Shown: positions 24,829 to 33,764 of the stretch, one piece after another
How positions within the stretch are numbered: the stretch's first letter is position 1
How the letters are laid out: each line of letters begins with the position of its first letter
Source: Haloplanus ruber
GTDB taxonomy: Archaea > Halobacteriota > Halobacteria > Halobacteriales > Haloferacaceae
Length of the DNA: 64,000 bases
Reading direction: 5' to 3'
Assembly (NCBI RefSeq): GCF_024494725.1
Contig: NZ_JANHDK010000001.1
Coordinates: 1 to 64,000, forward strand
Made by a program: the position numbers and the translations under genes
Notes under the pieces: model-generated
Databases searched by the model: none
The model's input: only the letters and a program-made list of their open reading frames with translations
Told to the model about the DNA's origin: nothing

Positions 24829-26697
24829 TCAGGCCCGGACACCCCAGAAGAAGGCGATGCCGAGGACGGTGACGACCGAGAGCAGAAGCTGGAGCGGGGC
24901 GCCAACCCGTAGGAAGTCCGAAAACCGATACCCACCGGGACCGTAGACGAAGAGGTTCGTCTGGTAGCCCACGGGCGTCATAAACGCCGTCGAGGCGGCG
25001 AACGTCACCGCGAGGACGAAGGCGAAGACGTTGCCCCCGATAGCCTGGGCGGCGTTGGCGGCGACCGGGATCAACAACACGACGCTCGCGTTGTTGCTGA
25101 TGACGCTCGTCAGCAGCCCGGTTGCGATGTAAAACACCCACAGCACACCAATCGGCGGTAACACCGTCGCCGTCGCGGCGGCGGCGTCACCGAGTAGCGC
25201 GGCGGCCCCCGTCTGTTGGAGGGCGATCCCGAGCGGGATCACCCCTGCCAGCAGGAAGATCACGTTCCACTCGACCGACGAGTAGAGTTCCGTGGGCTTG
25301 AGCACGCCGGTGAAAACCATGGCCACGACGCCCGCGAGTGCCGAGACGACGACGGGCAGGACGTTCAGTGCCGGGAGCGCGACGACACCGGCGATGATCC
25401 CCACCGCGAACGGAATCTTCTCGCGTCGGTAGGTGGTCTCGTCGAACTCGTGAGCGACGATGAAGTCCTCGTTGTTGACTAAACGTGCGAAGCTATCGGG
25501 CGGCGCCTGCACGAGTAAGGTGTCGCCCACGCGGATGCGGATGTCCTCGAAGCGGTCCCGGACCACGTCGCCGTGGCTCCGAAAGGCGAGAACGTTCGCG
25601 TCGTAACGCTGGCGAAACGTCGAACTCGCCAGTGTCTCGCCGACGAGCGACGACCCCGACGGGACGACCACCTCGACAAGCATCGGCGGTTCGTCGTCGG
25701 CTCCCAAGTCGTCCTCGGTCCTGGGGCCACCCGACAGGGAGAGACCCTCGACGTCTATGATTCGTTCGAGTGTCTCGCGGCTCGTCCGCAGACGGAGGGT
25801 ATCGTCCGGGCGGATCTCCTTGCGGGCGAGAGGCTCGGTGAACCCCTCGCCGTCCCGAAGCAACTGCAACACGTCGATGTCGAGGTCGTCGTCGCCGAGC
25901 GCCTCTTCGACGGTCTGGCCGATCAGCGATGACCCCATCGGCACCTCGACGTCGGTGAGATACTCTTGGAGGTCGTACTCCTCGACGAGGTCCTCGTCGG
26001 CCGGCACCCGCTCCGGCAGGAGTCGCACCCCGACGGTCATGAGATAGAGGACGCCGACGACGAAGACGACGATGCCGAGTTTGGTGAACTCGAACATCCC
26101 GAACGCCTCCAGCCCGAGGGCGGGATTTTCGGCACCCAACTGGGCCGCGATGTCGCTCGCCAGGATGTTCGTCGAGGTGCCGATGAGCGTCAGCGTCCCG
26201 CCGAGCATCGAGGCAAACGACAGCGGCATGAGGAGCTTCGAGGGCGACGTGTTCCCCTCGTGGGCAAGGTCGGCGATGACGGGGACGAGAATCGCGACGA
26301 CCGGCGTGTTGTTGACAAACCCGGAGATCGGCCCGGTGACGCCGACCGTCGCCGCGAGTTGCTTGCGCCGGTCGGTCCCGGCAAACGCCGCCATCTTCCG
26401 GCCGAGCAACTGGACGAGGCCGGTCCGGTTGATCCCCGTGCTCAGGATGAGCATCGCCAGGACCGTGATCGTCGCGGGGTTGGCGAACCCGGAGATTCCC
26501 TCTCGTGGCGAAATCTGCGTCCACGGTTCGAGCACCATCAGGAGGACCATCACCAGAATGGCCGTGACATCGACCGGGAATCGCTCGGTCGCGAAGAGCA
26601 CGAGCGCGAGCAGGATGAGCGCGAAGACGACGAGCATCTCGGCCGTCACGGGCGTCGATATCCCCCACACGGCCAACGCGACCGGAGCGACGGGCAT
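24829..26697 (-). CDS. SLC13-family permease with two TrkA-C domains
   Basis: 622 residues. The two halves of about 200 residues each contain membrane helices (ITVLAMLILSTGINRTGLVQLL in the first; NVIFLLAGVIPLGIALQQTGAAALL in the second) with SFVNNTP/SNNASVV-type motifs of the anion/Na+ symporter (SLC13/DASS, CitT-like) fold. Between them are two TrkA-C (RCK-C) domains (residues about 230-430), as in archaeal sulfate or dicarboxylate transporters. The substrate is not clear. TATA-like CTTTTTGTG lies 28 nt before the ATG; a TTG nine codons upstream was not used. Confidence 0.88.
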   Translation of the reverse strand: MPVAPVALAVWGISTPVTAEMLVVFALILLALVLFATERFPVDVTAILVMVLLMVLEPWTQISPREGISGFANPATITVLAMLILSTGINRTGLVQLLGRKMAAFAGTDRRKQLAATVGVTGPISGFVNNTPVVAILVPVIADLAHEGNTSPSKLLMPLSFASMLGGTLTLIGTSTNILASDIAAQLGAENPALGLEAFGMFEFTKLGIVVFVVGVLYLMTVGVRLLPERVPADEDLVEEYDLQEYLTDVEVPMGSSLIGQTVEEALGDDDLDIDVLQLLRDGEGFTEPLARKEIRPDDTLRLRTSRETLERIIDVEGLSLSGGPRTEDDLGADDEPPMLVEVVVPSGSSLVGETLASSTFRQRYDANVLAFRSHGDVVRDRFEDIRIRVGDTLLVQAPPDSFARLVNNEDFIVAHEFDETTYRREKIPFAVGIIAGVVALPALNVLPVVVSALAGVVAMVFTGVLKPTELYSSVEWNVIFLLAGVIPLGIALQQTGAAALLGDAAAATATVLPPIGVLWVFYIATGLLTSVISNNASVVLLIPVAANAAQAIGGNVFAFVLAVTFAASTAFMTPVGYQTNLFVYGPGGYRFSDFLRVGAPLQLLLSVVTVLGIAFFWGVRA

Positions 26698-27009
26698 AGC
26701 GAAGGGCGCGACACGGATCCACAAAAAGGGCGGGTGTCGGCGGCCGTCGGCGTGTCCCGGCCACCCGTCAAAATATTACTCAGACAACGTTTCTGTGCGC
26801 TCTCGGCGCAGAGGGTCGACGACGAAGCCGAATACGGTTCGACCGGCAGTCGACCGGCGGCCGACGACTCTCCGGTGCATACCGTCGTCGAATCTTCAGT
26901 CCACGCATCGAGCGGCGAGCGACCATTTGATATCGCGATATGACGTTTATCGACGCCGCGAGAGACACGAAGGCCAAAGCATTACGACCCGAGGTGTCGT
27001 TGTCCCGGT
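26698..27009. other. Divergent intergenic region with promoters and a palindrome
   Basis: Holds the leaderless promoter of the permease gene (around 26725) and a TATA-like GCATTACG about 27 nt before gcvT. A perfect palindrome ATATCGCGATAT lies at 26930-26941, about 70 nt before gcvT. No gene was found. Confidence 0.5.
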
Positions 27010-28101
27010 ATGGGTCTACGGAAGCCACCCTTGCGAGAGACACACGCCTCGCAAGGGGCCTCGTTCACCGAATTCGGCGGCTGGGAGATGCCGGTGGAGT
27101 TCGACTCCATCAGCACCGAACACGCGGCCGTCCGGGAGTCCGCGGGGTTGTTCGACGTATCGCACATGGGCGAAATCGAGGTGTCCGGTCCCGACGCGGC
27201 GGCGTTGGTGAACCGGCTGACCACCAACGATGTGACCGAACTCGATCCGGGCGACACCCAGTACGCCTGTATCACCGACGCGGACGGAACCATCCTCGAC
27301 GACACGGTGGTGTTTCGCCTCCCCGACGACGCGGACCCCCGATACCTGTTCGTTCCGAACGCCGGACACGACGCCGAGATGTACACCCGGTGGGTCGAAC
27401 ACCGCGACGAGTGGGGCCTCGATGCGACGGTGCAGAACACGACCGAGGAGTGGGCGATGCTCGCGTTACAGGGTCCGGATGCACCGAATCTCGCTGCCGA
27501 CGTGACAGACGGTGCGACCCGCGACGTCGGTCGCTTCGAGGCTACCTTCCTCGACGTGGCTGGCGTCCGGTCGCTCGCGTCGCGGACGGGCTACACCGGC
27601 GAGGACGGCTTCGAGTTCCTCTGTCCGTGGGACGCGGCCGAGACGGTGTGGTCGGCATTCGACTGCCAGCCCTGTGGTCTCGGCGCCCGCGACACCCTCC
27701 GTCTGGAGATGGGATTTCTCCTCTCTGGACAGGACTTCGACCCCACGGACGAACCGCGGACGCCGTACGAGGCCGGCGTCGGCTGGACTGTCGACCTCGA
27801 CACGACGTTCGTCGGGCGTGACGCGCTCGAACGCGCCGAGCGTGAGGGCGTCGACGAGCGGTTCCGGGGTGTCCAGTTGCTCGAACGGGGCGTCCCGCGA
27901 CACGGTTACGAGGTGGTCGACGCCGACGGCGACCACCTCGGTCACCTCACCAGCGGCACGATGAGTCCCACACTCGGCGAACCGATTGGACTCGGCTACC
28001 TCGCGGCCGACGCGGCACCCCCTGGCACTCGCGTTCGAGTCGTCGTCCGGGGCGAACCGAAGCAGGCAAAAGTCGTTAGCCCGCCATTCATCGACAAATG
28101 A
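27010..28101 (+). CDS. gcvT: Glycine cleavage system T protein (aminomethyltransferase)
   Basis: 363 residues. It moves the aminomethyl carbon from the lipoyl arm of the H protein to tetrahydrofolate, releasing ammonia. Family motifs are [47 protein letters not shown] and [18 protein letters not shown]. The start has a TATA-like box about 27 nt upstream. The stop overlaps the gcvH start by 4 nt. The P protein genes are not next to it. Confidence 0.96.
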   Translation: MGLRKPPLRETHASQGASFTEFGGWEMPVEFDSISTEHAAVRESAGLFDVSHMGEIEVSGPDAAALVNRLTTNDVTELDPGDTQYACITDADGTILDDTVVFRLPDDADPRYLFVPNAGHDAEMYTRWVEHRDEWGLDATVQNTTEEWAMLALQGPDAPNLAADVTDGATRDVGRFEATFLDVAGVRSLASRTGYTGEDGFEFLCPWDAAETVWSAFDCQPCGLGARDTLRLEMGFLLSGQDFDPTDEPRTPYEAGVGWTVDLDTTFVGRDALERAEREGVDERFRGVQLLERGVPRHGYEVVDADGDHLGHLTSGTMSPTLGEPIGLGYLAADAAPPGTRVRVVVRGEPKQAKVVSPPFIDK

Positions 28102-28478
28102 GCTTCGACATCCCCAGCGACCGACGGTATCTGGAATCGCACGAGTGGACGACGACCGACGAGACGGTCCGTATCGGCATCACGGACTTCGCACAGGACG
28201 AACTCGGTGACGTGGTGTTCGTCGAACTCCCCGACGCCGGGAGCGAGGTGACCGCCGAGGAGGAGTTCGGCGTCGTCGAGAGCATCAAGGCCGTTTCGGA
28301 CCTCCTCTCGCCGGTCTCGGGGACGGTGACTGCCGTCAACGAGGACCTGTTCGACGCCCCGGAACTGCTCAACCAGGATCCCTACGGCGACGGCTGGATG
28401 CTGGAGGTCGACCCGAGCGACGAGAGCGAGTTCGACGACCTACTGACGGCCGAAGAGTACCGCGACAACATCGAGTAA
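28098..28478 (+). CDS. gcvH: Glycine cleavage system H protein
   Basis: 126 residues. It carries the lipoyl arm that shuttles the aminomethyl group. The lipoylation site is K64 in [17 protein letters not shown]. The gene starts inside the gcvT stop codon (ATGA), so the two are translationally coupled. The gene that follows is on the other strand, so the P-protein subunits must be encoded elsewhere. Confidence 0.97.
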   Translation: MSFDIPSDRRYLESHEWTTTDETVRIGITDFAQDELGDVVFVELPDAGSEVTAEEEFGVVESIKAVSDLLSPVSGTVTAVNEDLFDAPELLNQDPYGDGWMLEVDPSDESEFDDLLTAEEYRDNIE

Positions 28479-28511
28479 CCGGGAATCACCTCCGGTGTCC
28501 GGCCGTCTGCC

Positions 28512-28682
28512 TCAGAGCGCGGCGGACTCAGAGCTGTCGATGCCGTTGATCCGGATCAGCTTGTAGTCACACTCGGTGCAGGTCCACTTCGTTTTCTCCC
28601 CCAAGTGCATCGTCGTACTCGCGGTCAGCCAGAACTGGTCGTTCGAACACTCCGGGCAGTCGTGGGTCATTTCGAGGCTCAT
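28512..28682 (-). CDS. Small zinc-ribbon protein
   Basis: 56 residues, or 52 from an internal ATG (28670). Two Cys pairs (CPEC and CTEC) frame a 28-residue loop, as in small haloarchaeal zinc fingers of the CPxCG type. It ends in an acidic/Ser tail. Such proteins have roles in regulation or stress that are mostly unknown. Confidence 0.72.
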   Translation of the reverse strand: MSLEMTHDCPECSNDQFWLTASTTMHLGEKTKWTCTECDYKLIRINGIDSSESAAL

Positions 28683-28824
28683 GCGCCCGACTCCGGGGCG
28701 CGCCGTGTTGAAGATACTGATTCCCGAAACGCCCCGATAAACCACATCTCGCGATATTAATTCTCTCTCGCACGGACCGACAGAGCGGCAGAATTTCAAC
28801 GGTCGGTCCGGAATAGTGCGAGCA

Positions 28825-29508
28825 ATGTATCTCGTGATCGTCGGAGCCGGCGACATCGGTACGCCGTTGCTCGAAATCGCCACGACCGGTGGCAACGACG
28901 TGGTCGCCATCGAACGCAACGAGGAGCGGGCCGAACGCGCGTCGAGGCAGTATGATTGCCTCGTTCTCAACGACGACGCGACGACCAAGGAAACGCTGCG
29001 GGACGCCGGCGCCGAGCGCGCGGACGCGCTCATCTCGACGACCGATCAGGACGCGACGAACGTCATGGTCTGTCTGCTGGCACAGGAACTGGAGATTCCG
29101 AACATCGTCTCGGTCGTCCACAACCCCGAGCACATGAACCTCTTCCAGCAGATTGGGGTCAACACGATGCAGAATCCACAGCGTCTCATCGCCGAATATC
29201 TCTATCGGGCGGTCGAGCGCCCCTCTATCGTCGACTTCATGCGCATCGGCGAGGAGGCGGAGGTGTTCGAGATCACCGTCGGGCCCGACGCGCCCATCGC
29301 GGGCATGAGCCTGCGGGAAGCCAACGATGCGGGACTTCTCGGCGAGGGAATGCTGATCGTCGCGGTCGAACGCGACGGCGACGGCGAACCGCTCGCGCCT
29401 CGTGGCAACACACGCATTGAGGCGGGCGATCTGCTCACGGTATACTCGGGCGACGGGGCGACACCCGAAGTGACCGACATCTTCGGCCACGGTGAGGGCA
29501 ACGACTGA
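28825..29508 (+). CDS. trkA: Trk potassium uptake regulator TrkA
   Basis: 227 residues: an N-terminal RCK domain with the NAD-binding motif VIVGAGDIGTPL, then a TrkA-C domain (VFEITVGPDAPIAGMSLREA). It gates the TrkH channel by binding nucleotides. Only one RCK-N/RCK-C pair is present, so it must assemble from several copies. The start at 28825 is preferred over the in-frame GTG at 28816. The trkH gene begins 1 nt after its stop. Confidence 0.92.
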   Translation: MYLVIVGAGDIGTPLLEIATTGGNDVVAIERNEERAERASRQYDCLVLNDDATTKETLRDAGAERADALISTTDQDATNVMVCLLAQELEIPNIVSVVHNPEHMNLFQQIGVNTMQNPQRLIAEYLYRAVERPSIVDFMRIGEEAEVFEITVGPDAPIAGMSLREANDAGLLGEGMLIVAVERDGDGEPLAPRGNTRIEAGDLLTVYSGDGATPEVTDIFGHGEGND

Positions 29509-29509
29509 C

Positions 29510-31201
29510 ATGTCCGGCCGTCACGGACCGTTCCCGACCGACCTGCGGATCATCGCCCGCGATATCGGCTCGCTTCTGTTGATGGAGGCGGGGCTGATGA
29601 CGATCACGACCGCCCTCGCCCTCGCGTTCGGCGAGTTACACGCGGCGCTCGGCTGTCTCCTCGCGGGCGGTATCGCCGCCGTCGTCGGCGGCGTCGCCAA
29701 CAGAGCGTTCGCGGACGCGCCGCCCCCCGAGATGAAACACGGGATGGTCATCGCCGCCGGCGGCTGGTTCGCTGTCGCCACGTTCGGCGCGCTCCCGTTC
29801 CTGTTGACCGCGTGGCTGACGCCGCCCGCCGTGATGGAGACGTTCGTGCCCGCCGGTGCCAACGCAGCGGCGTGGGAGCCGATCCGTGTCGGCGGCGTCA
29901 CGACTCGCTCCAGTCTCGCCTACTTCCGCGACCCGCTTCACGCCTTCTTCGAGAGCATGAGCGGGTGGACCGGCAGCGGTCTGACGATGGCCATCCACGA
30001 ACCGTCGCTTCCCCGGGCGCTTCAGTGGTGGCGGTCGTTCATCCAGTGGGTCGGCGGCGTCGGCGTCATCGTCCTGACCGTCTCCATTCTCGCACGCCCA
30101 GGAAGCGGGAGCTACGCGCTCTATCGGAGCGAGGCTCGCGAGGAGAAGATCCACCCGAGTATCGTCTCGACGGTGCGGACGGTCTGGCGACTCGTCGTCG
30201 GCTATACCGTCCTCGCGTTCGCCCTGTTGTTCGGGGCCATCCTCGCGAGCGACAGCGCGTACGCCGAGTCCCTCTCCATGCGGGAGGCCGCCTGGCAGGC
30301 GCTCAATCACGCCATGACGGGACTCACGACCGGTGGGTTCTCCGTCACCGACAACTCCATCGCGACGTACAACTCGCCGCTGGTCGAGACGGTCCTTCTC
30401 CCGATCATGATCCTCGGCGCCATCGCCTTTCCCGTTCACTACGTCGTCTTGCACGACAGGGAGGTGGGTGAACTGGTGTCTGATCTCCAGACCCGCTGGC
30501 TGTTCGTCCTGCTCGCAGTCGGCGTCGTCGGTCTCTCGGCACAGAACGTGTGGGCCGTTCCCGCGACGGCCGACGCGTTCGCCACCCGTTCGTTCCTCCC
30601 GTTTTCGGTCCCGGGTCTCGACGCTGCGGGCCTCGATGCGATCCGAGACTCGACGTTCCAGTGGGTGAGTGCGCTGACCTGCACCGGGTTCCAGTCGGCA
30701 CCCGTCGGCCGCTGGCTCGCCGGTGCCAAGGTGATGGTCGTCGGTGCGATGGTCCTCGGCGGCGCGGCCGGGTCCACCGTCGGCGGCATCAAAATCGTCC
30801 GCGGATACACCATCGCGCGCGGCATCATCTGGCAGTTCTCGCGGGTTTTCCTCCCGAAAAGCGCCGTCGTGACGGCGCGCATCGGCGGCCGAACCCTCGA
30901 CCGCGAGGCGATGGAACGAGAGTTCAGCGAGGCCGCAATCGTGACCTTACTGTGGATTGCCGCCCTCGTCGTCGGGAGCGTCGTCCTCGCCAACGTCGCC
31001 GGTCCCGACTTCGGCTACGCCGACGCGCTGTTCGAAGTCGCAAGCGCCCAGGGGAACGTCGGCCTCTCCTCGGGCATCACCGGCCCGACGATGCCTCCCG
31101 TGGCCGAGGCGATGTTCGTCGTCAACATGTGGATCGGTCGTCTAGAGATCATTCCGGTTCTCGTGTTCGTCCGCGCCGGGCTGTACGGACTGGACCCGTA
31201 A
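29510..31201 (+). CDS. trkH: TrkH-type potassium uptake channel subunit
   Basis: 563 residues, with the four membrane-pore-membrane repeats of the SKT family. Pore motifs seen are SMSGWTGSGLTM, MTGLTTGGFSV, ALTCTGFQSA and SAQGNVGLSSGI. GAAGSTVGGIKIVR is a second typical loop. It admits K+ through the membrane under the control of TrkA, with which it forms an operon. It converges with a second trkH gene. Confidence 0.93.
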   Translation: MSGRHGPFPTDLRIIARDIGSLLLMEAGLMTITTALALAFGELHAALGCLLAGGIAAVVGGVANRAFADAPPPEMKHGMVIAAGGWFAVATFGALPFLLTAWLTPPAVMETFVPAGANAAAWEPIRVGGVTTRSSLAYFRDPLHAFFESMSGWTGSGLTMAIHEPSLPRALQWWRSFIQWVGGVGVIVLTVSILARPGSGSYALYRSEAREEKIHPSIVSTVRTVWRLVVGYTVLAFALLFGAILASDSAYAESLSMREAAWQALNHAMTGLTTGGFSVTDNSIATYNSPLVETVLLPIMILGAIAFPVHYVVLHDREVGELVSDLQTRWLFVLLAVGVVGLSAQNVWAVPATADAFATRSFLPFSVPGLDAAGLDAIRDSTFQWVSALTCTGFQSAPVGRWLAGAKVMVVGAMVLGGAAGSTVGGIKIVRGYTIARGIIWQFSRVFLPKSAVVTARIGGRTLDREAMEREFSEAAIVTLLWIAALVVGSVVLANVAGPDFGYADALFEVASAQGNVGLSSGITGPTMPPVAEAMFVVNMWIGRLEIIPVLVFVRAGLYGLDP

Positions 31202-31252
31202 CGGCCGGTCACCCTCTCCGATTGGGCCGGCTCCCCGCTTCGGCACTCTCGC

Positions 31253-32791
31253 TCAGTCGGTCCAGAACGCGCCGGTGAACATCACGAACACGGGGATGAT
31301 CTCCAGCCGGCCGATCCACATCAGGAAGATCATCAGCAGTTTGCTGGTCCCCGGGAAGTCGACGTAGCTCCCGAACGGCCCCAGGAAGCCAAAGCCCGGC
31401 CCGATGTTACCGATGGTGGCTAGGGTTGCGCTGACCGCCTCGAGTGTCGTCATATCCAGGCCGACACGTCCCGCGTCGAGCAGGAGCAACACCGTGGCCA
31501 CGCCGAAGGTAAGCAGGTACAGGAGCGTGAATCCGTAGATGGCGCCGATGACCTCCTCGTCGACGACGTGGCCGCCGAGTCGCACCGGCTTGATCGCGTC
31601 CGGATGGGCCGTCGTGAACAGTTGTCGTCGGATCCCCTTGATGACGACAAGCCACCGGACGACCTTCACACCGCCGCCGGTCGATCCGGCCGATCCGCCG
31701 ACGAACATCGCCAACAGCAGGAGTCCCTGGGCAGGTGTCCCCCACTGCGCGAAGTCGCTCGTTGCGTACCCCGTCGAGTTCAGCAGCGACGCGATCTGAA
31801 ACGTTGCCTGCCGGAGCGAGTTCTCGACGGCGCCCTGGGTGGCGCCCCCAAGTTCGAGGACGGGCGCCGACCCGGTGAAGAGCAACCCCCAGAGGACGAC
31901 GATCAGGCCGGCGTTCGCGCCCAGGTAGGCCTGCAACTCGCGGTCGCGAAGGAACTCGGCGTAGTTGTCCTGCAAGATTAGATAGAACAGCGCGAAGTTC
32001 ATCCCCGCGATCAGCATGAAGGGGATGACGACCCACTGGACGGCCGGCGAGAACGCGGCGATGCTGTCGGCCTCCGGGGAGAACCCGCCCGTCGGCAACG
32101 TCGTGAAGCCGTGGGCGACGGCATTGTAGGCGTCCATATTCGGCGCCATCCCCGCGTAGTGGAGGCCGAGCAGGAGGAGGATATACACGACGGTAAAGCC
32201 GATGTAGAATAGCCAGAGGAGGCGCGCCGTCTCGGCAATCTTCGGCGTCAACTTCTGTAGTTCCGGTCCTGGCGCCTCCGACTCGATCAGCTGTGCGCCG
32301 TTGACCGCCGCCTCGGGTAGGATGGCGACCATCAGCACGATGATCCCCATCCCCCCGAGCCACTGGGTGAGTTGGCGCCACATCAACAGCGCCCGGGAGT
32401 GGCGCTCGAAGGAGATTTCCTCGGTGGCGGTCGCACCGGTCGTGGTGAACCCGGACATCGACTCGAACAGCGCGTTGATCGGGTGCCCGAGCGCCGACTC
32501 GGTACCGTAGCCCGCGACGACGTAGGGGACCGCGCCGATGAGCGCGACGGCTCCCCACGCCAGGGCGACGAGGAGGAACGCCTCCCGAGCGCCGAGTTGT
32601 GGGTCGTCGTCGAACTGCTCCAGTGAGATACCGACCGCGACTGTGAGGCCGATTGACAGCAGAAAGGCAACCGTGTCCTCTCCGTAGACGAGACTGAGCG
32701 CCAGCGGCACGAGCATCGCGACCGAGAGGTACTTGATGACGGTCCCGGTGAGCGCGACGCTCTGTCGCCAGTTGACCCGCACCGACTTCAT
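31253..32791 (-). CDS. trkH: Second TrkH-type potassium uptake channel subunit
   Basis: 512 residues. Pore motifs are SMSGFTTTGATA, HGFTTLPTGGFS, LNSTGYATSDF and TIGNIGPGFGF, and GSAGSTGGGVKVVRW is the typical loop. It is a clear paralogue of the adjacent TrkH but not a recent copy. Its own TrkA is not next to it. A GTG nine bases earlier is an alternative start. Confidence 0.92.
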   Translation of the reverse strand: MKSVRVNWRQSVALTGTVIKYLSVAMLVPLALSLVYGEDTVAFLLSIGLTVAVGISLEQFDDDPQLGAREAFLLVALAWGAVALIGAVPYVVAGYGTESALGHPINALFESMSGFTTTGATATEEISFERHSRALLMWRQLTQWLGGMGIIVLMVAILPEAAVNGAQLIESEAPGPELQKLTPKIAETARLLWLFYIGFTVVYILLLLGLHYAGMAPNMDAYNAVAHGFTTLPTGGFSPEADSIAAFSPAVQWVVIPFMLIAGMNFALFYLILQDNYAEFLRDRELQAYLGANAGLIVVLWGLLFTGSAPVLELGGATQGAVENSLRQATFQIASLLNSTGYATSDFAQWGTPAQGLLLLAMFVGGSAGSTGGGVKVVRWLVVIKGIRRQLFTTAHPDAIKPVRLGGHVVDEEVIGAIYGFTLLYLLTFGVATVLLLLDAGRVGLDMTTLEAVSATLATIGNIGPGFGFLGPFGSYVDFPGTSKLLMIFLMWIGRLEIIPVFVMFTGAFWTD

Positions 32792-32864
32792 TCGCTCCAC
32801 CCCATTATCCTACCGTCTCCGTTCACGCCCGGAAAAGTGCCCCGCTCTCGCGCCGCGGGCGAAC

Positions 32865-33656
32865 CTACAGGTTCGACCCGCTCTCGCCGCCCTCGATGGG
32901 GAGGGCGACGCCGTTGATGTACCCCGCGCGAGGCGAGGAGAGGAAGGCGACGGTGTCGCCGAGTTCCATCGGGTCGCCGATGCGTTCGAGCGGGTTGCCC
33001 TCGGCCCAGTCGGCCAGTCCCTCCTCGTAGCTGTCGTAGTCGCCGCGCTCGATAGCCTGTTCGATCAGGTCCTCGATGCGACTGGTCTCGTGGGGACCGG
33101 GCAACACCGTGTTCGCGCGCACCGCCGGCGCGAGTTCCTGCGAGAGGGTCTTTTCCAACCCGACGACGGACATCCGCACCGAGTTCGACAGCACCAGCGA
33201 GTCGATGGCTTCCTTCACCGACCGCGAGGTGATGCAGGTGATGGTTCCCTCGGCTGACTTCTCGAGGTACGGGGCGGCCTCGCGGACGGTCCGGACGACA
33301 CTCATCACGAGTAGGTCGTAGGCGTCGTACCAGTCCTGATCCGTCGTATCGAGGAAGGGACCGGACGGTGGCCCGCCCGCGGAGGTGACCAGCGAGTCGA
33401 TTCCTCCGAACGCCTCGACGGTCCGCTCGACCAGGTGCTCGATGTCCGCCGCCTCGGTCAGGTCGCCTTGGACGCCGATCACCTCGCCGTCGCCGACGTC
33501 GTTCAGTTCCGACACTGTCGCAGACAGTCGGTTCTCGTCTCGACCGTTGACGACGACGTTCGCCCCCTCCCGGGCCAGCGCCCGCGCGGACGCCTTGCCG
33601 AGGCCGCTGCTCGATGCGGTCACCAGTGCGCTCGTGCCGTCGAGTTCGAGATCCAT
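32865..33656 (-). CDS. SDR-fold oxidoreductase lacking the YxxxK motif
   Basis: 263 residues. The dinucleotide site TASSSGLG (residues 13-20) and the ending IEGGESGSNL are typical of short-chain dehydrogenases. The catalytic Ser is kept (S144), but where Tyr-x3-Lys is expected there is S157-x3-R161. Related proteins with this change are known, so it is probably a conserved subfamily rather than a damaged gene. It lies downstream of the sugar-acid dehydratase gene, 108 nt away, on the same strand. It could reduce a keto group by another route, or bind a ligand without catalysis. Confidence 0.85.
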   Translation of the reverse strand: MDLELDGTSALVTASSSGLGKASARALAREGANVVVNGRDENRLSATVSELNDVGDGEVIGVQGDLTEAADIEHLVERTVEAFGGIDSLVTSAGGPPSGPFLDTTDQDWYDAYDLLVMSVVRTVREAAPYLEKSAEGTITCITSRSVKEAIDSLVLSNSVRMSVVGLEKTLSQELAPAVRANTVLPGPHETSRIEDLIEQAIERGDYDSYEEGLADWAEGNPLERIGDPMELGDTVAFLSSPRAGYINGVALPIEGGESGSNL

Positions 33657-33764
33657 GTCCCTCTGTCCACGCGGACGCGTAATAAAATCGGTCGGAGGCG
33701 GTAAGCCAGGCGGCTCTCACGCCGGACCCCTCCGTCCCCGACCCGCGTGCTGTCGGGCGGTGGG

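Noticed and set aside
26780-27043. An 87-codon minus-strand frame in the gcvT upstream region
   Set aside because: It overlaps the gcvT start and promoter and is Arg-rich with no recognised motif.
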